Positions 40,992-52,105 of a stretch of 64,000 bases of DNA are shown piece by piece. The notes below the pieces were generated by a model. It saw only the letters and a program-made list of their open reading frames with translations. It was not told the origin of the DNA and searched no databases. The position numbers and the translations under genes are program-made. The DNA comes from Oscillospiraceae bacterium (GTDB lineage: Bacteria > Bacillota > Clostridia > Oscillospirales > Oscillospiraceae), in contig JAJQBY010000013.1 in the NCBI GenBank assembly GCA_021203045.1, forward strand, positions 1-64,000. Direction: 5' to 3'. The stretch's first letter is position 1, and each line of letters starts with the position of its first letter.

Positions 40992-41730
40992 ATGGACGGT
41001 TTATTGGAAAAAGATCTGATTATCCTCTCCAGTGTGACGGATGCGCAGGGGGAACACAGCATCCCGGCGATCTTTGACTTGTTTGAGGACATGGCTACGG
41101 AGTACGCGCAGATTTTGGGCGTGGGCATATGGGAGATGGCCGCGCGGCAGACCTACTGGGTGGCTGTACGGACTCGTATACGGCTGTACCGTCGGGCGAA
41201 GATGATGGATGCCGTCCAGGTGCAGAGTTGGCCCGCTATGCCAGGCGCGGTCAAGGCGGATCGGTATTATCGCATCAAAATGGGGGAGGAGGTATTGGCT
41301 GAAGGCCGGACAAGGCCGGACAGAGTGGGTAATACAAAACACGCAAACCGGTCGGATGGAACGCCCGGGGGATTATGGTGTTCTGCAAAGCATGGAGCAC
41401 TGGCCGGAAAAGGTATGCACCGGTCCCTTCACCCGTTTCCGGGAGGCTCCCGCGGCGGAAAACCTGGTAAAGACCTACACCATCGGGTCGCAGGACATCG
41501 ACACCGGCCGGCATATGAACAATGTGGCCTATATACGCATGCTGCTGGGCACGTTTACCACCGCGGAGCTGGCGGATATGCCTGTCCGGGAGGTGGAGGT
41601 GGCCTATCGGGTCGCCTGCTTTGAGGGGCAGACTCTCTCTATTTACCGCAGGAGGGACGAGGAGGGCTGGCACTTCCTGGTTCAGAATCCCGATGGGGAG
41701 ACGGCCCTGCAGGCGGTGCTGCGGCTGTAA
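40992..41730 (+). pseudogene. acyl-ACP thioesterase, disrupted by a 10-bp tandem duplication at 41303-41322
   Basis: ORFs 40992..41624 and 41209..41730 join as ...MGEEVLAEGRTEWVIQNTQTGRM...TYTIGSQDIDTGRHMNNVAYIRML...; removing one aggccggaca copy restores the frame. Confidence 0.9.
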
Positions 41731-41741
41731 GGGCAAATAAA

Positions 41742-41777
41742 AAAGCGCCGGAGCGGTGTGCTGGCCGCTCCGGCAGG
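41742..41777 (-). terminator. asnB terminator
   Basis: gccggagcgg/ccgctccggc; minus-strand downstream GCGCTTTTTTATTTG. Confidence 0.8.
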
Positions 41778-41843
41778 AGAGAGTATATATCAGCGGCGGA
41801 GTGCTCGCCGGCTGATACGAAGTGTAGTGGGCGGTCAGTATTT

Positions 41844-43430
41844 TTACTGGCCGCTTGCGCCGTAGTTGGCGAGAACGCGGGCGCTGGGGTCATTTACGTC
41901 GCAGCCCTCCCAGGATTTGTTGGGCATCCAGAAGTCCTTCACCATGGGGGCCTGACCGGGATAGTATTTTTCAAAGATTTCCCGGTAGAGAAGGCTTTCC
42001 TTTGTAAAGGGCTGAGCGAAGCTGTAGGTTTTGCGCTTCTCCTCAAACTCTGCGTCCGTATAATGGGCCTCCGCATACTCCTTCAGGTCGTCCACCATGG
42101 AGTGTCCCACGGCGTCGGAGAAGGCGGCCTTCTGCCGCCAGAGGATCTCATCCGGGAGGAGATGATCCTTTTCAAAGGCATGGCGCAGCAGATATTTTCC
42201 CATGTCATAGGTGTTGACCTTCATTTTGGGGTCGATGCTCATGACATATTTTACAAATTCCAGATCCCCGAAGGGGACACGGGCTTCAATGGAGTTGGAG
42301 GCGATGCACCGGTCAGCCCGGAGAACGTCGTACATATACAGCTCGTCCACCCGCTTTTTGGCCTCCTCCTGGAATGCCTCCGGAGAGGGAGCAAAATCTG
42401 TATATTTATAACCGAACAGCTCGTCGGATATCTCGCCGGTCAGCAGTACGCGCACGTCAGTGGTCTCATGAATGGCCTTGCAGCAGAGGTACATGCCCAT
42501 GCTGGCCCGGATGGTGGTGATGTCGTAGGTGCCAAGAAGGGATATGACCTCCTCCAGAGAATCCAGCACCTGCTGGCGGGTCATATATACCTCCGTGTGA
42601 TCTGCGCCGATGAAGTCCGCCACCTGGCGGGCATATTTCAGGTCGATGGCGTCCTTGTCCATGCCGATGGCGAAGGTACGGATGTGCTGGCCGAGGATAC
42701 GGGCGGATATGGCGCATACAAGACTGCTGTCCAGTCCGCCGGAGAGCAGGAAGCCCAGGGGAGCGTCTGCGTCCAGCCGTTTGTCGATGCCGAGAATCAG
42801 CTTTTCCCGTATGTTTTTGCAGACTGTCTCTATATCGTCAGTGACGTATTCCTCCGGCTTTACGGTAGTCAGGTCGGCGTAGCGGACAAACCGGCCGCCG
42901 GCATAATAATGGCCGGGAGGGAAGGGGTTCACATTTTCGCACAGGCCCACCAGGTTTTTGGCCTCGCTGGCAAAGACCATGCTGCCGTCCTCCATATAGC
43001 CGTAGAACAGAGGGCGGATACCGATGGGGTCGCGGGCGGCGATGATCTCATCCCGCTTGCTGTCGTATATCAGCATGGCGAACTCCGCATCCAGCATGGA
43101 GAACATCTCCAGGCCGTATTTGTGATACAGCGGCAGGATGATCTCGCAGTCCGAATCGCTGATGAAATCATATTCCTGGGCCAGCTCCGCCCGCAGGGGA
43201 CGGAACAGATACAGCTCTCCGTTGCAGATGGCCATGTCCCCGTCCAGGTGGAAGGGCTGCATGCCGGCTTCGTTCAGGCCCATGATGGCCAGCCTGTGAT
43301 AGCACAGCCAGCCGGAGCCTGCTTCCTCTATCCGGCTCATGTCCGGGCCGCGGGAAACTGTCTTTTCAAAGTAGGGGCGGAGCTGCTCCTCTGTCAGCGT
43401 CCGCTGGGTAAAGCCCATGATAGCACACAT
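41844..43430 (-). CDS. asnB: asparagine synthase (glutamine-hydrolysing)
   Basis: MCAIMGFTQR N-terminal Cys amidotransferase; LGFLLSGGLDSSLVCAIS PP-loop. Confidence 0.95.
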   Translation of the reverse strand: MCAIMGFTQRTLTEEQLRPYFEKTVSRGPDMSRIEEAGSGWLCYHRLAIMGLNEAGMQPFHLDGDMAICNGELYLFRPLRAELAQEYDFISDSDCEIILPLYHKYGLEMFSMLDAEFAMLIYDSKRDEIIAARDPIGIRPLFYGYMEDGSMVFASEAKNLVGLCENVNPFPPGHYYAGGRFVRYADLTTVKPEEYVTDDIETVCKNIREKLILGIDKRLDADAPLGFLLSGGLDSSLVCAISARILGQHIRTFAIGMDKDAIDLKYARQVADFIGADHTEVYMTRQQVLDSLEEVISLLGTYDITTIRASMGMYLCCKAIHETTDVRVLLTGEISDELFGYKYTDFAPSPEAFQEEAKKRVDELYMYDVLRADRCIASNSIEARVPFGDLEFVKYVMSIDPKMKVNTYDMGKYLLRHAFEKDHLLPDEILWRQKAAFSDAVGHSMVDDLKEYAEAHYTDAEFEEKRKTYSFAQPFTKESLLYREIFEKYYPGQAPMVKDFWMPNKSWEGCDVNDPSARVLANYGASGQ

Positions 43431-43466
43431 AAGTTATACTCTCCTGTAAGGTCAAATTAGCACAAA

Positions 43467-43504
43467 AAAAACAAAGGCGTACTTCTCCTGGAAGAACACC
43501 TTTG
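43467..43504 (-). terminator. terminator of the Na/Pi cotransporter gene
   Basis: Minus strand caaaggtgttcttccaggagaagtacgcctttg followed by T8. Confidence 0.8.
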
Positions 43505-43541
43505 CTCTATTGCTTGATTATAGGCCCTGCAGGGACGTTTG

Positions 43542-45377
43542 TCAAGGATTTTTTTCGGGGATGGATTCGGCAGGCTCGCTCTCCTTCAGCCGGGAGAAGT
43601 ATTTTTTATAATTTTCCCGGAACAGCCGGCGGTACTCCTCGTTGCTGGAGTGATGCAGATTGTGCAGATATTGGTGCTCCTGGCCGGAAATGGCGGTATC
43701 CTTCCGGCTGAGCATATATACCGCCAGGTCTGAGCACTGGTCGGAGATGCGCTCCATGTTCTGCAGCACGTTCTGGAATTGGATGCCGTTGAAGATGTCG
43801 CACTCGCCCCGGGTCATGCGCTCCACATGGCGCTCCTTCAGCGCTTCGATCAGGTCGTCGATGACCTCCTCCATCGGCTCCACGGTCCGGGCCAGGTTAT
43901 AATCTGTTTCCTTATAGGCGCGGGTGGCAGTGGAGAGAATGTCGCTGACAGCGTCTACGGCGATGCGCAGCTCCCTCATGGCGGTGTCGGTGAAGCGGCG
44001 GTTGCTTTCCCGCACCTGGGCCATGTTGTGGGTTATATTTACAGCCAGGTCGCCGATGCGCTCGAAGCAGGTCAGAGCCTTGATCTGGAAGTTCTGGTTC
44101 TGGTTATCGGAATCCAGGGTGACATAGGGGGACACGGCAACGATATATTTATTGGAGGCGTCCGCCATCTCGTCCAGCAGATCCTCCCGCTGCTGGATGC
44201 GGGCCTCCCGCCGGGGATCGAACTCATATATCTGCTGGATGCAGGCGTCGTAGTTGTGGGTGGCTACGTCGGCCATATGGCCGATCAGGTGGGAGGCCTG
44301 GTCCAGAGCCAGGCCGGGATTGGTGATAAGGCGGTCGTCCAGCTCCCGAAGGTTCTCCAGAATGTCTGCGTCCTCCGGGTCTATGGGCTTGTCCGGCACC
44401 AGCCTTTCAGCGAGCCGGGCGAAGTTGTTGGACATGGGCAGCAGCAGCACGGCGGGTATCAGCCGGAACAGGCCATGGATATTGGCCACGCCGCCGGAGT
44501 CCAGGGACATATACCACAGCTCATCCCCGATAAGGCCCGTGCCCCGTCCGATGATCAGGACAAGACCGATCAGACATGCGGCGCAGATATTATAGATGAC
44601 GTGCACCAGCACGGTGCGGGTCTGGTCTGGCTTTGCACCGATGCGGCTGACCAGAAATGTAGTCAGGCAGTCGCCGATGTTCACGCCCACGATGACCGCT
44701 ACCACACCGCAGAAGCGGACGCCTACGGAGCTTGCCAGGGTCTGGAGGATACCGATAACGGCGGAGGAGCTCTGTATTACGCCGGTGACGGCAACGCCGG
44801 CCAGGAAGCCGAGAATGTAGCTGTCCTCAAAGGCCGTCAGCAGACGGCTCAGAGAATCGCCCATCTCGCTGACGGCGTCGCTCATATACATGAGTCCCAT
44901 GAACAAAATGCCAAAACCCACGAAAATAGTGCCTACGTTTTTCATGGAGCTGCGCCGGTTGCTGATGAACATGATGAGCACGATGCCGACGATCAGGGCG
45001 ATAGGAGCCAGGTTATCCGCGCTGAACAGATTCAGGATAGAGGTGCCTGCGTCCAGATCCATCAGGCGGATGATCTGAGCGGTGATGGCCGTGCCCACGT
45101 TCGCGCCCAGCACGATGCCGATGGACTGGCGGAAGGTGAGAAAGCCTGCGCCCACCAGACCCACGGTCAGGACGATGGTGGCAGTGGAGCTTTGTATCAT
45201 GCAGGTGACGAGCATGCCCAGCAGGAAGCCCCGGACAGGCTTGTTTGTCACTTTGGCAAGGGCCGCCTTCATCGCGCCGCCGGAGCAGCTTTTCAGCCCG
45301 TCTCCCATCAGCCGCATGCCATACAGGAACATGGCTAGTCCGCCCAACAGCGCGAGGATTCTATAAAATGCTTCCAT
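43542..45377 (-). CDS. Na/Pi cotransporter family protein with PhoU-like C-terminal domain
   Basis: ALLGGLAMFLYGMRLMGDGLK, repeated QSSTATIVLTVGLVGAG / QSSSAVIGILQTLASSVG. Confidence 0.94.
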   Translation of the reverse strand: MEAFYRILALLGGLAMFLYGMRLMGDGLKSCSGGAMKAALAKVTNKPVRGFLLGMLVTCMIQSSTATIVLTVGLVGAGFLTFRQSIGIVLGANVGTAITAQIIRLMDLDAGTSILNLFSADNLAPIALIVGIVLIMFISNRRSSMKNVGTIFVGFGILFMGLMYMSDAVSEMGDSLSRLLTAFEDSYILGFLAGVAVTGVIQSSSAVIGILQTLASSVGVRFCGVVAVIVGVNIGDCLTTFLVSRIGAKPDQTRTVLVHVIYNICAACLIGLVLIIGRGTGLIGDELWYMSLDSGGVANIHGLFRLIPAVLLLPMSNNFARLAERLVPDKPIDPEDADILENLRELDDRLITNPGLALDQASHLIGHMADVATHNYDACIQQIYEFDPRREARIQQREDLLDEMADASNKYIVAVSPYVTLDSDNQNQNFQIKALTCFERIGDLAVNITHNMAQVRESNRRFTDTAMRELRIAVDAVSDILSTATRAYKETDYNLARTVEPMEEVIDDLIEALKERHVERMTRGECDIFNGIQFQNVLQNMERISDQCSDLAVYMLSRKDTAISGQEHQYLHNLHHSSNEEYRRLFRENYKKYFSRLKESEPAESIPEKNP

Positions 45378-45640
45378 TTCGCTTTTTCTCCCTGTCTCAT
45401 GTCAAACGCAGGACCGGTTAGTCACCGTTATTTAAAGGAAATTTGCAAAGGCCATACAAATTAATGATACACCCGCTTGGGGCCCGATGCAAGTAAAATT
45501 TCATCGGCTCTGACCGGGAAAGAGCGTTTTGTGGAATGTTGAAGCACGCTGCCGGGAGGAGCGGGAAATAATCTATACAAAATAGACAAAATCCGCCTTT
45601 TTGCGGGGAAAAAATTATCTTCCTCCGGAGAAAAGGGGAA

Positions 45641-45670
45641 TTGACTTTACAATTTTCCCTTTGTTATAAT
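45641..45670 (+). promoter_or_regulatory. purine operon promoter
   Basis: TTGACT-18 bp-TATAAT immediately upstream of the ZTP aptamer. Confidence 0.75.
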
Positions 45671-45683
45671 AGAAGAAATTCAA

Positions 45684-45760
45684 GGTGTGAGTTGGCAACC
45701 GACGGAATGCGAGTGCACGCAAAGGAGCCAATTTCATTGCAATATGCCGACCGTCTGGGC
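45684..45760 (+). promoter_or_regulatory. ZTP/ZMP (pfl) riboswitch
   Basis: GTGTGAGTTGGCAACCGACGGAATGCGAG...TGCCGACCGTCTGGGCAG; conserved CCGUCUGGGC 3' element; upstream of purE. Confidence 0.92.
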
Positions 45761-45797
45761 AGCTCTATTCATGCGAGGGATAGGGCTGCCTTTTGTT
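45758..45797 (+). terminator. ZTP riboswitch expression-platform terminator
   Basis: ggcagctctat/atagggctgcc followed by TTTTGTT; overlaps aptamer 3' end. Confidence 0.85.
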
Positions 45798-45838
45798 AAA
45801 ATCTTAAAAATCCATAAAAAACAGGAGAGAGGGAATTT

Positions 45839-46333
45839 ATGAAAAAAGTAGCGATCGTTATGGGAAGCGACAGTGATCTGCCTGTTGTTGAAAAGGCGGC
45901 GGATACGCTGCGCCGCTATCAGGTGCCCTTCGAGGTGCATATTTTCTCCGCCCACCGCACCCCGGAGGAGGCCCGTGCCTTTGCCCAAGGCGCCAGGGAG
46001 GCGGGTATCGGCGTTATCATTGCCGCGGCGGGCAAGGCCGCCCATCTGGCCGGCACTCTGGCTGCCAATACCACCCTTCCCATCATTGGAATACCGCTGA
46101 AGTCCACCGTCCTTGACGGCGTTGACGCTCTGTTTTCAACAGTGCAGATGCCCTCCGGCATACCTGTGGCCACTGTTGCCATCGACGGCGCGGTCAACGC
46201 CGCCTTGTTGTCTATGGAGATACTGGCCCTGTCCGATGAAGGGCTGGCGGCGGCGCTGGAAAAAACCCGCGAGGAGGAGACGGCCCGCGTTCTGGAAAAG
46301 AACGCCGCCATAGAGGCAAAATACAATAATTAA
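45839..46333 (+). CDS. purE: 5-(carboxyamino)imidazole ribonucleotide mutase / AIR carboxylase catalytic subunit
   Basis: [54 protein letters not shown]. Confidence 0.97.
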   Translation: MKKVAIVMGSDSDLPVVEKAADTLRRYQVPFEVHIFSAHRTPEEARAFAQGAREAGIGVIIAAAGKAAHLAGTLAANTTLPIIGIPLKSTVLDGVDALFSTVQMPSGIPVATVAIDGAVNAALLSMEILALSDEGLAAALEKTREEETARVLEKNAAIEAKYNN

Positions 46334-46386
46334 CTAAGTTAATAAAAACAAATTATTTCTAAACAAACGATATGGAGGATGCTATC

Positions 46387-47094
<708 letters not shown>

Positions 47095-47116
47095 GTTGGC
47101 CGGAAATTTGGAGAGC

Positions 47117-48559
47117 ATGAGCAAAATACATGAAGAATGCGGCGTGCTGGGCATATTTGCCCAGGGCCGCACGCCTATCGCCGCCTCCGCCTATTACGGA
47201 CTGTATGCCCTTCAGCACCGGGGGCAGGAGAGCTGCGGCATCGTGATAAACGACGATGGGCTTTTCAGCTTTTATAAGGATATAGGCCTGGTCAGCGAGG
47301 TGTTCAGCCGCTCTGTGCTGGAATCCCTGCCGGAGGGGAATATGGCCGTGGGCCATGTCCGCTACGGCACTACGGGGGGCAATGGCCGGGAAAACTGTCA
47401 GCCCATCGTGGTGAACCACATCAAGGGCCGTATGGCCCTGGCCCATAACGGCAACCTGGTGAACTCCGCAGAGCTGCGCCGGGAGCTGGAGCTGCAGGGC
47501 TCCATCTTTCACACCTCCAGCGATACGGAGGTCATCTCCTATGTGATAACCAAGGAGCGGCTCACGGCCCCCTCCATCGAGCAGGCGGTGAATCAGGCCA
47601 TGTATCAGCTCAAGGGTGCCTATTCCCTGGTTATCATGTCCCCGTCCAAGCTGCTGGCTGTGCGGGATGAGCACGGCTTCCGCCCCCTGTGCTACGGCGT
47701 GCGGGAGGACGGAGCCTATGTGGTGGCCTCGGAGACCTGCGCCCTTGAGGCGGTGGGGGCGCGGTTTATCCGGGATCTGGAGCCGGGGGAAATCGTGCTG
47801 TTTTCCAAGGATGGGGTGCAGAGCATCCGGGATCACTGTGACAAGGCGCCCAAGAAGACCTGCATTTTTGAGCACATCTATTTTGCCCGGTCGGATTCCT
47901 ACATCGACGGCGTGGGCGTGCATGAGGCCCGGCTGCGGGCGGGAGAGCGTCTGGCTATCCGTCATCCTGTGGAGGCGGACGTGGTCATTGGTGTGCCAGA
48001 CTCAGGGCTGGATGCGGCTCTGGGCTATGCCAGAGCCTCCGGTATCCCCTATGGCGTGGGCTTTATCAAAAACCGCTATATAGGCCGCACCTTTATCTCT
48101 CCCGGCCAGACGGCCAGGGAGGATCTGGTGAAGATAAAGCTGAACCCCGTTTCCAGCGTGGTACGGGGCAAGCGGCTGGTGGTCATCGATGACTCTATCG
48201 TCCGGGGCACCACAAGCGCGCGGATCGTGGGGCTTCTGCGGGAGGCAGGGGCTAAGGAGGTGCATATGCGCATTTCGGCGCCGCCATTCCTGAATCCCTG
48301 CTATTACGGAACGGATATCGATTCACGGGAGAATCTGGTGGCCTGCCACCACACGGTGGAGGAGACGGCCCGCCTCATCGGGGCGGACAGCCTTGGCTAC
48401 CTGCCGGCGGAGGATCTGTGCTATCTGCTGGGGAGCGATAAGCGGGAGGGCTATTGCGATGCCTGCTTTACAAATTGCTATCCCACGGAGATACCCGCCG
48501 AGGGCGGCAAGAGCCGCTTCGAATATAAGATAAGCGAGGGGAGAGGCAGACATGAATAA
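47117..48559 (+). CDS. purF: amidophosphoribosyltransferase
   Basis: EECGVLGIFAQGRTPIAASAYYGLYALQHRGQESCGI; VVIDDSIVRGTTSARIV. Confidence 0.97.
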   Translation: MSKIHEECGVLGIFAQGRTPIAASAYYGLYALQHRGQESCGIVINDDGLFSFYKDIGLVSEVFSRSVLESLPEGNMAVGHVRYGTTGGNGRENCQPIVVNHIKGRMALAHNGNLVNSAELRRELELQGSIFHTSSDTEVISYVITKERLTAPSIEQAVNQAMYQLKGAYSLVIMSPSKLLAVRDEHGFRPLCYGVREDGAYVVASETCALEAVGARFIRDLEPGEIVLFSKDGVQSIRDHCDKAPKKTCIFEHIYFARSDSYIDGVGVHEARLRAGERLAIRHPVEADVVIGVPDSGLDAALGYARASGIPYGVGFIKNRYIGRTFISPGQTAREDLVKIKLNPVSSVVRGKRLVVIDDSIVRGTTSARIVGLLREAGAKEVHMRISAPPFLNPCYYGTDIDSRENLVACHHTVEETARLIGADSLGYLPAEDLCYLLGSDKREGYCDACFTNCYPTEIPAEGGKSRFEYKISEGRGRHE

Positions 48560-49592
48560 CAGCTACAGCGCAAGCTATGCCGCCGCCGGGGTAGACATCA
48601 CCGCCGGCTACAAGGCGGTGGAGCTGATGAAGGAGCATATCGCCCGCACGACTACGCCGGGCGTTATCGGCGGTGTGGGAGGCTTCGGCGGCCTGTTCGC
48701 CCCGGACCTGACCGGCATGACCGAACCGGTCCTGGTGTCCGGAACAGATGGCGTGGGTACAAAGCTGAAGCTGGCATTTTTGCTGGACAAGCATGATACC
48801 GTGGGCATTGACTGCGTGGCCATGTGCGTGAACGACGTTCTGTGCTGCGGTGCAAAGCCGTTGTTTTTCCTGGACTACATCGCCTGCGGCAAGAATGATC
48901 CGGCCCGCATTGCCGGTATCGTGTCCGGCGTGGCGGAGGGATGCGTCCAGGCCGGCGCCGCCCTGATCGGGGGCGAGACGGCGGAAATGCCCGGCTTCTA
49001 CCCGGCGGATGAATATGATCTGGCCGGCTTTGTGGTGGGTATCGTGGACAGGAAGAAAATGCTGGATAATTCCTCCATGAAGCCGGGGGATGTTATCCTG
49101 GCGCTGCCTTCCAGCGGCGTCCACTCCAATGGGTTCTCCCTGGTACGTAAGGTATTCAATGTGGAGACGGCGGATATCAAATCCCCCTGCGCGGACCTAA
49201 ACGGGGCCTCCATTGGGGAGACCCTTCTGACGCCCACGAAGATCTATATAAAGCCCATGCTGGCCCTGATGGACGTGGTCGCGGTCAAGGGTGTCAGCCA
49301 TATCACCGGCGGCGGCTTTTATGAGAACACCCCCCGCAGCATCAAGGCGGGCCTGGGAGCAAAAATTGAAAAATCCGCCGTGCGGGTGCTCCCCATTTTC
49401 GACCTTATCCAAAAGACCGGGAATATCCCGGAACGGGATATGTTCAATACCTTCAATATGGGCGTGGGCATGACCGCCGTGGTGGATAAATCTGATGCGG
49501 ACAGAGCCATAGAGATCCTCCGTGCCAACGGGGAGGAGGCCTATATCCTGGGCGAGCTTACGGAGAGCGATGAGCGGGTGATCCTATGCTGA
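48552..49592 (+). CDS. purM: phosphoribosylformylglycinamidine cyclo-ligase
   Basis: YAAAGVDITAGYKAVELMK, GGFGGLFAPDL, DGVGTKLKLAF, ALIGGETAEMPGFY. Confidence 0.97.
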   Translation: MNNSYSASYAAAGVDITAGYKAVELMKEHIARTTTPGVIGGVGGFGGLFAPDLTGMTEPVLVSGTDGVGTKLKLAFLLDKHDTVGIDCVAMCVNDVLCCGAKPLFFLDYIACGKNDPARIAGIVSGVAEGCVQAGAALIGGETAEMPGFYPADEYDLAGFVVGIVDRKKMLDNSSMKPGDVILALPSSGVHSNGFSLVRKVFNVETADIKSPCADLNGASIGETLLTPTKIYIKPMLALMDVVAVKGVSHITGGGFYENTPRSIKAGLGAKIEKSAVRVLPIFDLIQKTGNIPERDMFNTFNMGVGMTAVVDKSDADRAIEILRANGEEAYILGELTESDERVILC

Positions 49593-50200
49593 AGGCCCGC
49601 GTTGCCGTTTTTGTCTCCGGCGGCGGGACGAATCTGCAGGCTATCCTGGATGCCCAGGCTGCGGGGAAAATACCCTCCGGGGAGATCGCCCTGGTGATAT
49701 CCAGCAGCCCCACGGCGTACGCCCTGACGCGGGCGGAAAAGGCCGGCGTCCCCGCCGTGGTATGCTCACGGAAGGAGCTGGGGAGTCAGGAGGACTTTGA
49801 AGCCGCCATTCTGCGCCAGCTGGAGGCGTATAAGATCGATATGATCGTCCTGGCGGGCTTCATGAGCATCCTGAGCCGGGACTTCACGGACCGCTACCCG
49901 GAGCGGATGCTGAACGTTCATCCGTCCCTGATACCCGCCTTCTGCGGCCAGGGATATTACGGCCTGCGGGTGCATGAGGCGGCGCTGGCCAGGGGCGTCA
50001 AGGTCACCGGGGCCACGGTCCACTTTGTAAACGAGATACCGGACGGGGGCCGGATACTGATGCAGAAGGCCGTCCCTGTCCAGGATGGAGACACGCCGGA
50101 GAGCTTACAGCGCCGGGTCATGGAGCAGGCGGAATGGATATTGCTGCCCCAGGCGGTGGAGCTCGTCTGTGCCCAGCTTATGAAGGGAGAAGAACTATGA
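49586..50200 (+). CDS. purN: phosphoribosylglycinamide formyltransferase
   Basis: RVAVFVSGGGTNLQAILDA, VHPSLIPAFCGQGYYG, VTGATVHFVNE. Confidence 0.96.
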   Translation: MLKARVAVFVSGGGTNLQAILDAQAAGKIPSGEIALVISSSPTAYALTRAEKAGVPAVVCSRKELGSQEDFEAAILRQLEAYKIDMIVLAGFMSILSRDFTDRYPERMLNVHPSLIPAFCGQGYYGLRVHEAALARGVKVTGATVHFVNEIPDGGRILMQKAVPVQDGDTPESLQRRVMEQAEWILLPQAVELVCAQLMKGEEL

Positions 50201-50904
50201 GTGCTGTCGATCTGTCCGCCTATCTGGGCGGAAACCCCTATGCCGGCCGGGGCATTTTCTTGGGCCGGAGCGCTGATAACAAAAACGCCGTGATCGCCTA
50301 TTTTATCATGGGCCGTAGCCAGAACAGCCGGAACCGTGTCTTTGTGGAGACGGAGGACGGTATCCGCACCCAGGCCCATGACCCCTCCAAAATGGAGGAC
50401 CCTAGCCTTATCATCTATCACCCGGTCCGGGTATATGAGGGAACCACCATCGTCACCAACGGCGACCAGACGGACACCATAAGGGAACATATGGCCGCCG
50501 GTCACTGCTATCGCCATGGGCTGCATACCCGGACCTTCGAGCCGGACGGGCCGAATTACACCCCCCGCATCTCCGGCGTGGTGGAGCCGGACGGCAGATA
50601 CGCCCTCTCTATCCTGAAAAGCCTGGACGGAGACCCGTCCTGCTGCTGCCGGTACTTCTATGAATACGACGCGCCCAAGCCCGGAACGGGTCATATCATC
50701 CATACCTATATGGGCGATGGGAGCCCTCTGCCCTCCTTTCGGGGCGAGCCGGTGATGGCGGTCCTGACTGCCTCGGACGCAAGGTCTCTGGGGGAGGAGA
50801 TATGGGCCAGTCTGAACGAGGAGAACAAGGTATCCCTGTTCGTGCAGTATATCGATCTTGCCACAGGCGAGCGGGACACCGTGCTTGTGAACAAGAACCA
50901 GTGA
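50197..50904 (+). CDS. IMP cyclohydrolase, PurO-like family
   Basis: LGGNPYAGRGIFLGRSADNKNAVIAYFIMGRSQNSRNRVF...; not PurH-type; located beside stand-alone AICAR transformylase. Confidence 0.87.
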   Translation: MSAVDLSAYLGGNPYAGRGIFLGRSADNKNAVIAYFIMGRSQNSRNRVFVETEDGIRTQAHDPSKMEDPSLIIYHPVRVYEGTTIVTNGDQTDTIREHMAAGHCYRHGLHTRTFEPDGPNYTPRISGVVEPDGRYALSILKSLDGDPSCCCRYFYEYDAPKPGTGHIIHTYMGDGSPLPSFRGEPVMAVLTASDARSLGEEIWASLNEENKVSLFVQYIDLATGERDTVLVNKNQ

Positions 50905-50916
50905 GGAGGAAAGGCA

Positions 50917-52095
50917 ATGAAGGAGCTTGAACTGAAATACGGGTGCAACCCGAACCAGAAGCCGGCCTGCATCTATCTGGCAGACGGGGGAGACCTGCCC
51001 CTGACCGTGCTGAACGGCAAGCCGGGGTATATCAATTTTATGGACGCGCTGAACTCCTGGCAGCTGGTCAGCGAGCTGAAGGCCGCTACCGGCCAGTCCG
51101 CCGCCGCCAGCTTCAAGCATGTGTCTCCCGCCGGGGCGGCGCTGGGCATTCCACTGACGGAGACGGACAGGAAAATATATTTTGTGGACGAGGGGGCGGA
51201 GCTCTCTCCCATCGCCTGCGCTTACATCCGGGCCAGAGGGTCGGACAGGCTCTGCTCCTATGGAGACTGGGCGGCGCTGTCGGATGTGTGCGATGCGGCC
51301 ACGGCTATGTATCTGAAAAACGAGGTCTCCGACGGCATCATCGCTCCCGGCTATACGCCGGAGGCGCTGGAGATACTCAAGACCAAGAAAAAGGGCAACT
51401 ACAACGTGGTGCAGATCGACCCGGCCTATGTCCCGGCGGCAGCGGAGCATAAGGAGGTGTTCGGCATCACCTTCCGGCAGGGGCGGAACACCTATGTGCC
51501 GGACGAGGCCTCCCTGGAAAATATCGTTACCAAAAATAAGACCCTTCCCCCGGAGGCCAGGGCGGATATGCTGACGGCGCTGATCACCCTGAAATACACC
51601 CAGTCAAACTCTGTCTGCTACGTGAAAAACGGCCAGGCCATCGGCGTGGGCGCGGGTCAGCAGAGCCGCATCCACTGCACCCGGCTTGCGGGAAATAAGG
51701 CGGACAACTGGTATCTCCGTCAATGCGAGAAGGTCCTGAACCTGCCCTTCCGGGAGGGCATCCGCCGCCCGGACAGGGACAACGCCATTGATGTCTATAC
51801 CTCCGATGAGTATGAGGATATCCTGGCGGACGGAATCTGGCAGCAGACCTTTACCCGCCGGCCGGAGCCCCTGACGGCGGAGGAGAAAAAAGCCTTTATC
51901 GCCACACAGTCCGGCCTGACCGTGGGCAGCGACGCCTTCTTCCCCTTCGGGGACAACGTGGAGCGGGCCAGAAAATCCGGCGTGCAGTATATCGTCCAGC
52001 CGGGGGGCAGCATCCGGGACGACAATGTGATAGAGACAGCGGACAAGTATGGGATGGTCATGGCCTTCACCGGCCTGCGGCTGTTCCACCATTGA
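50917..52095 (+). CDS. stand-alone AICAR formyltransferase (PurH transformylase domain)
   Basis: LKYGCNPNQKPACIYL, SFKHVSPAGAALG, GAGQQSRIHCTRLAGNKA, FFPFGDNVERA. Confidence 0.92.
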   Translation: MKELELKYGCNPNQKPACIYLADGGDLPLTVLNGKPGYINFMDALNSWQLVSELKAATGQSAAASFKHVSPAGAALGIPLTETDRKIYFVDEGAELSPIACAYIRARGSDRLCSYGDWAALSDVCDAATAMYLKNEVSDGIIAPGYTPEALEILKTKKKGNYNVVQIDPAYVPAAAEHKEVFGITFRQGRNTYVPDEASLENIVTKNKTLPPEARADMLTALITLKYTQSNSVCYVKNGQAIGVGAGQQSRIHCTRLAGNKADNWYLRQCEKVLNLPFREGIRRPDRDNAIDVYTSDEYEDILADGIWQQTFTRRPEPLTAEEKKAFIATQSGLTVGSDAFFPFGDNVERARKSGVQYIVQPGGSIRDDNVIETADKYGMVMAFTGLRLFHH

Positions 52096-52105
52096 GGAGG
52101 ACGGA

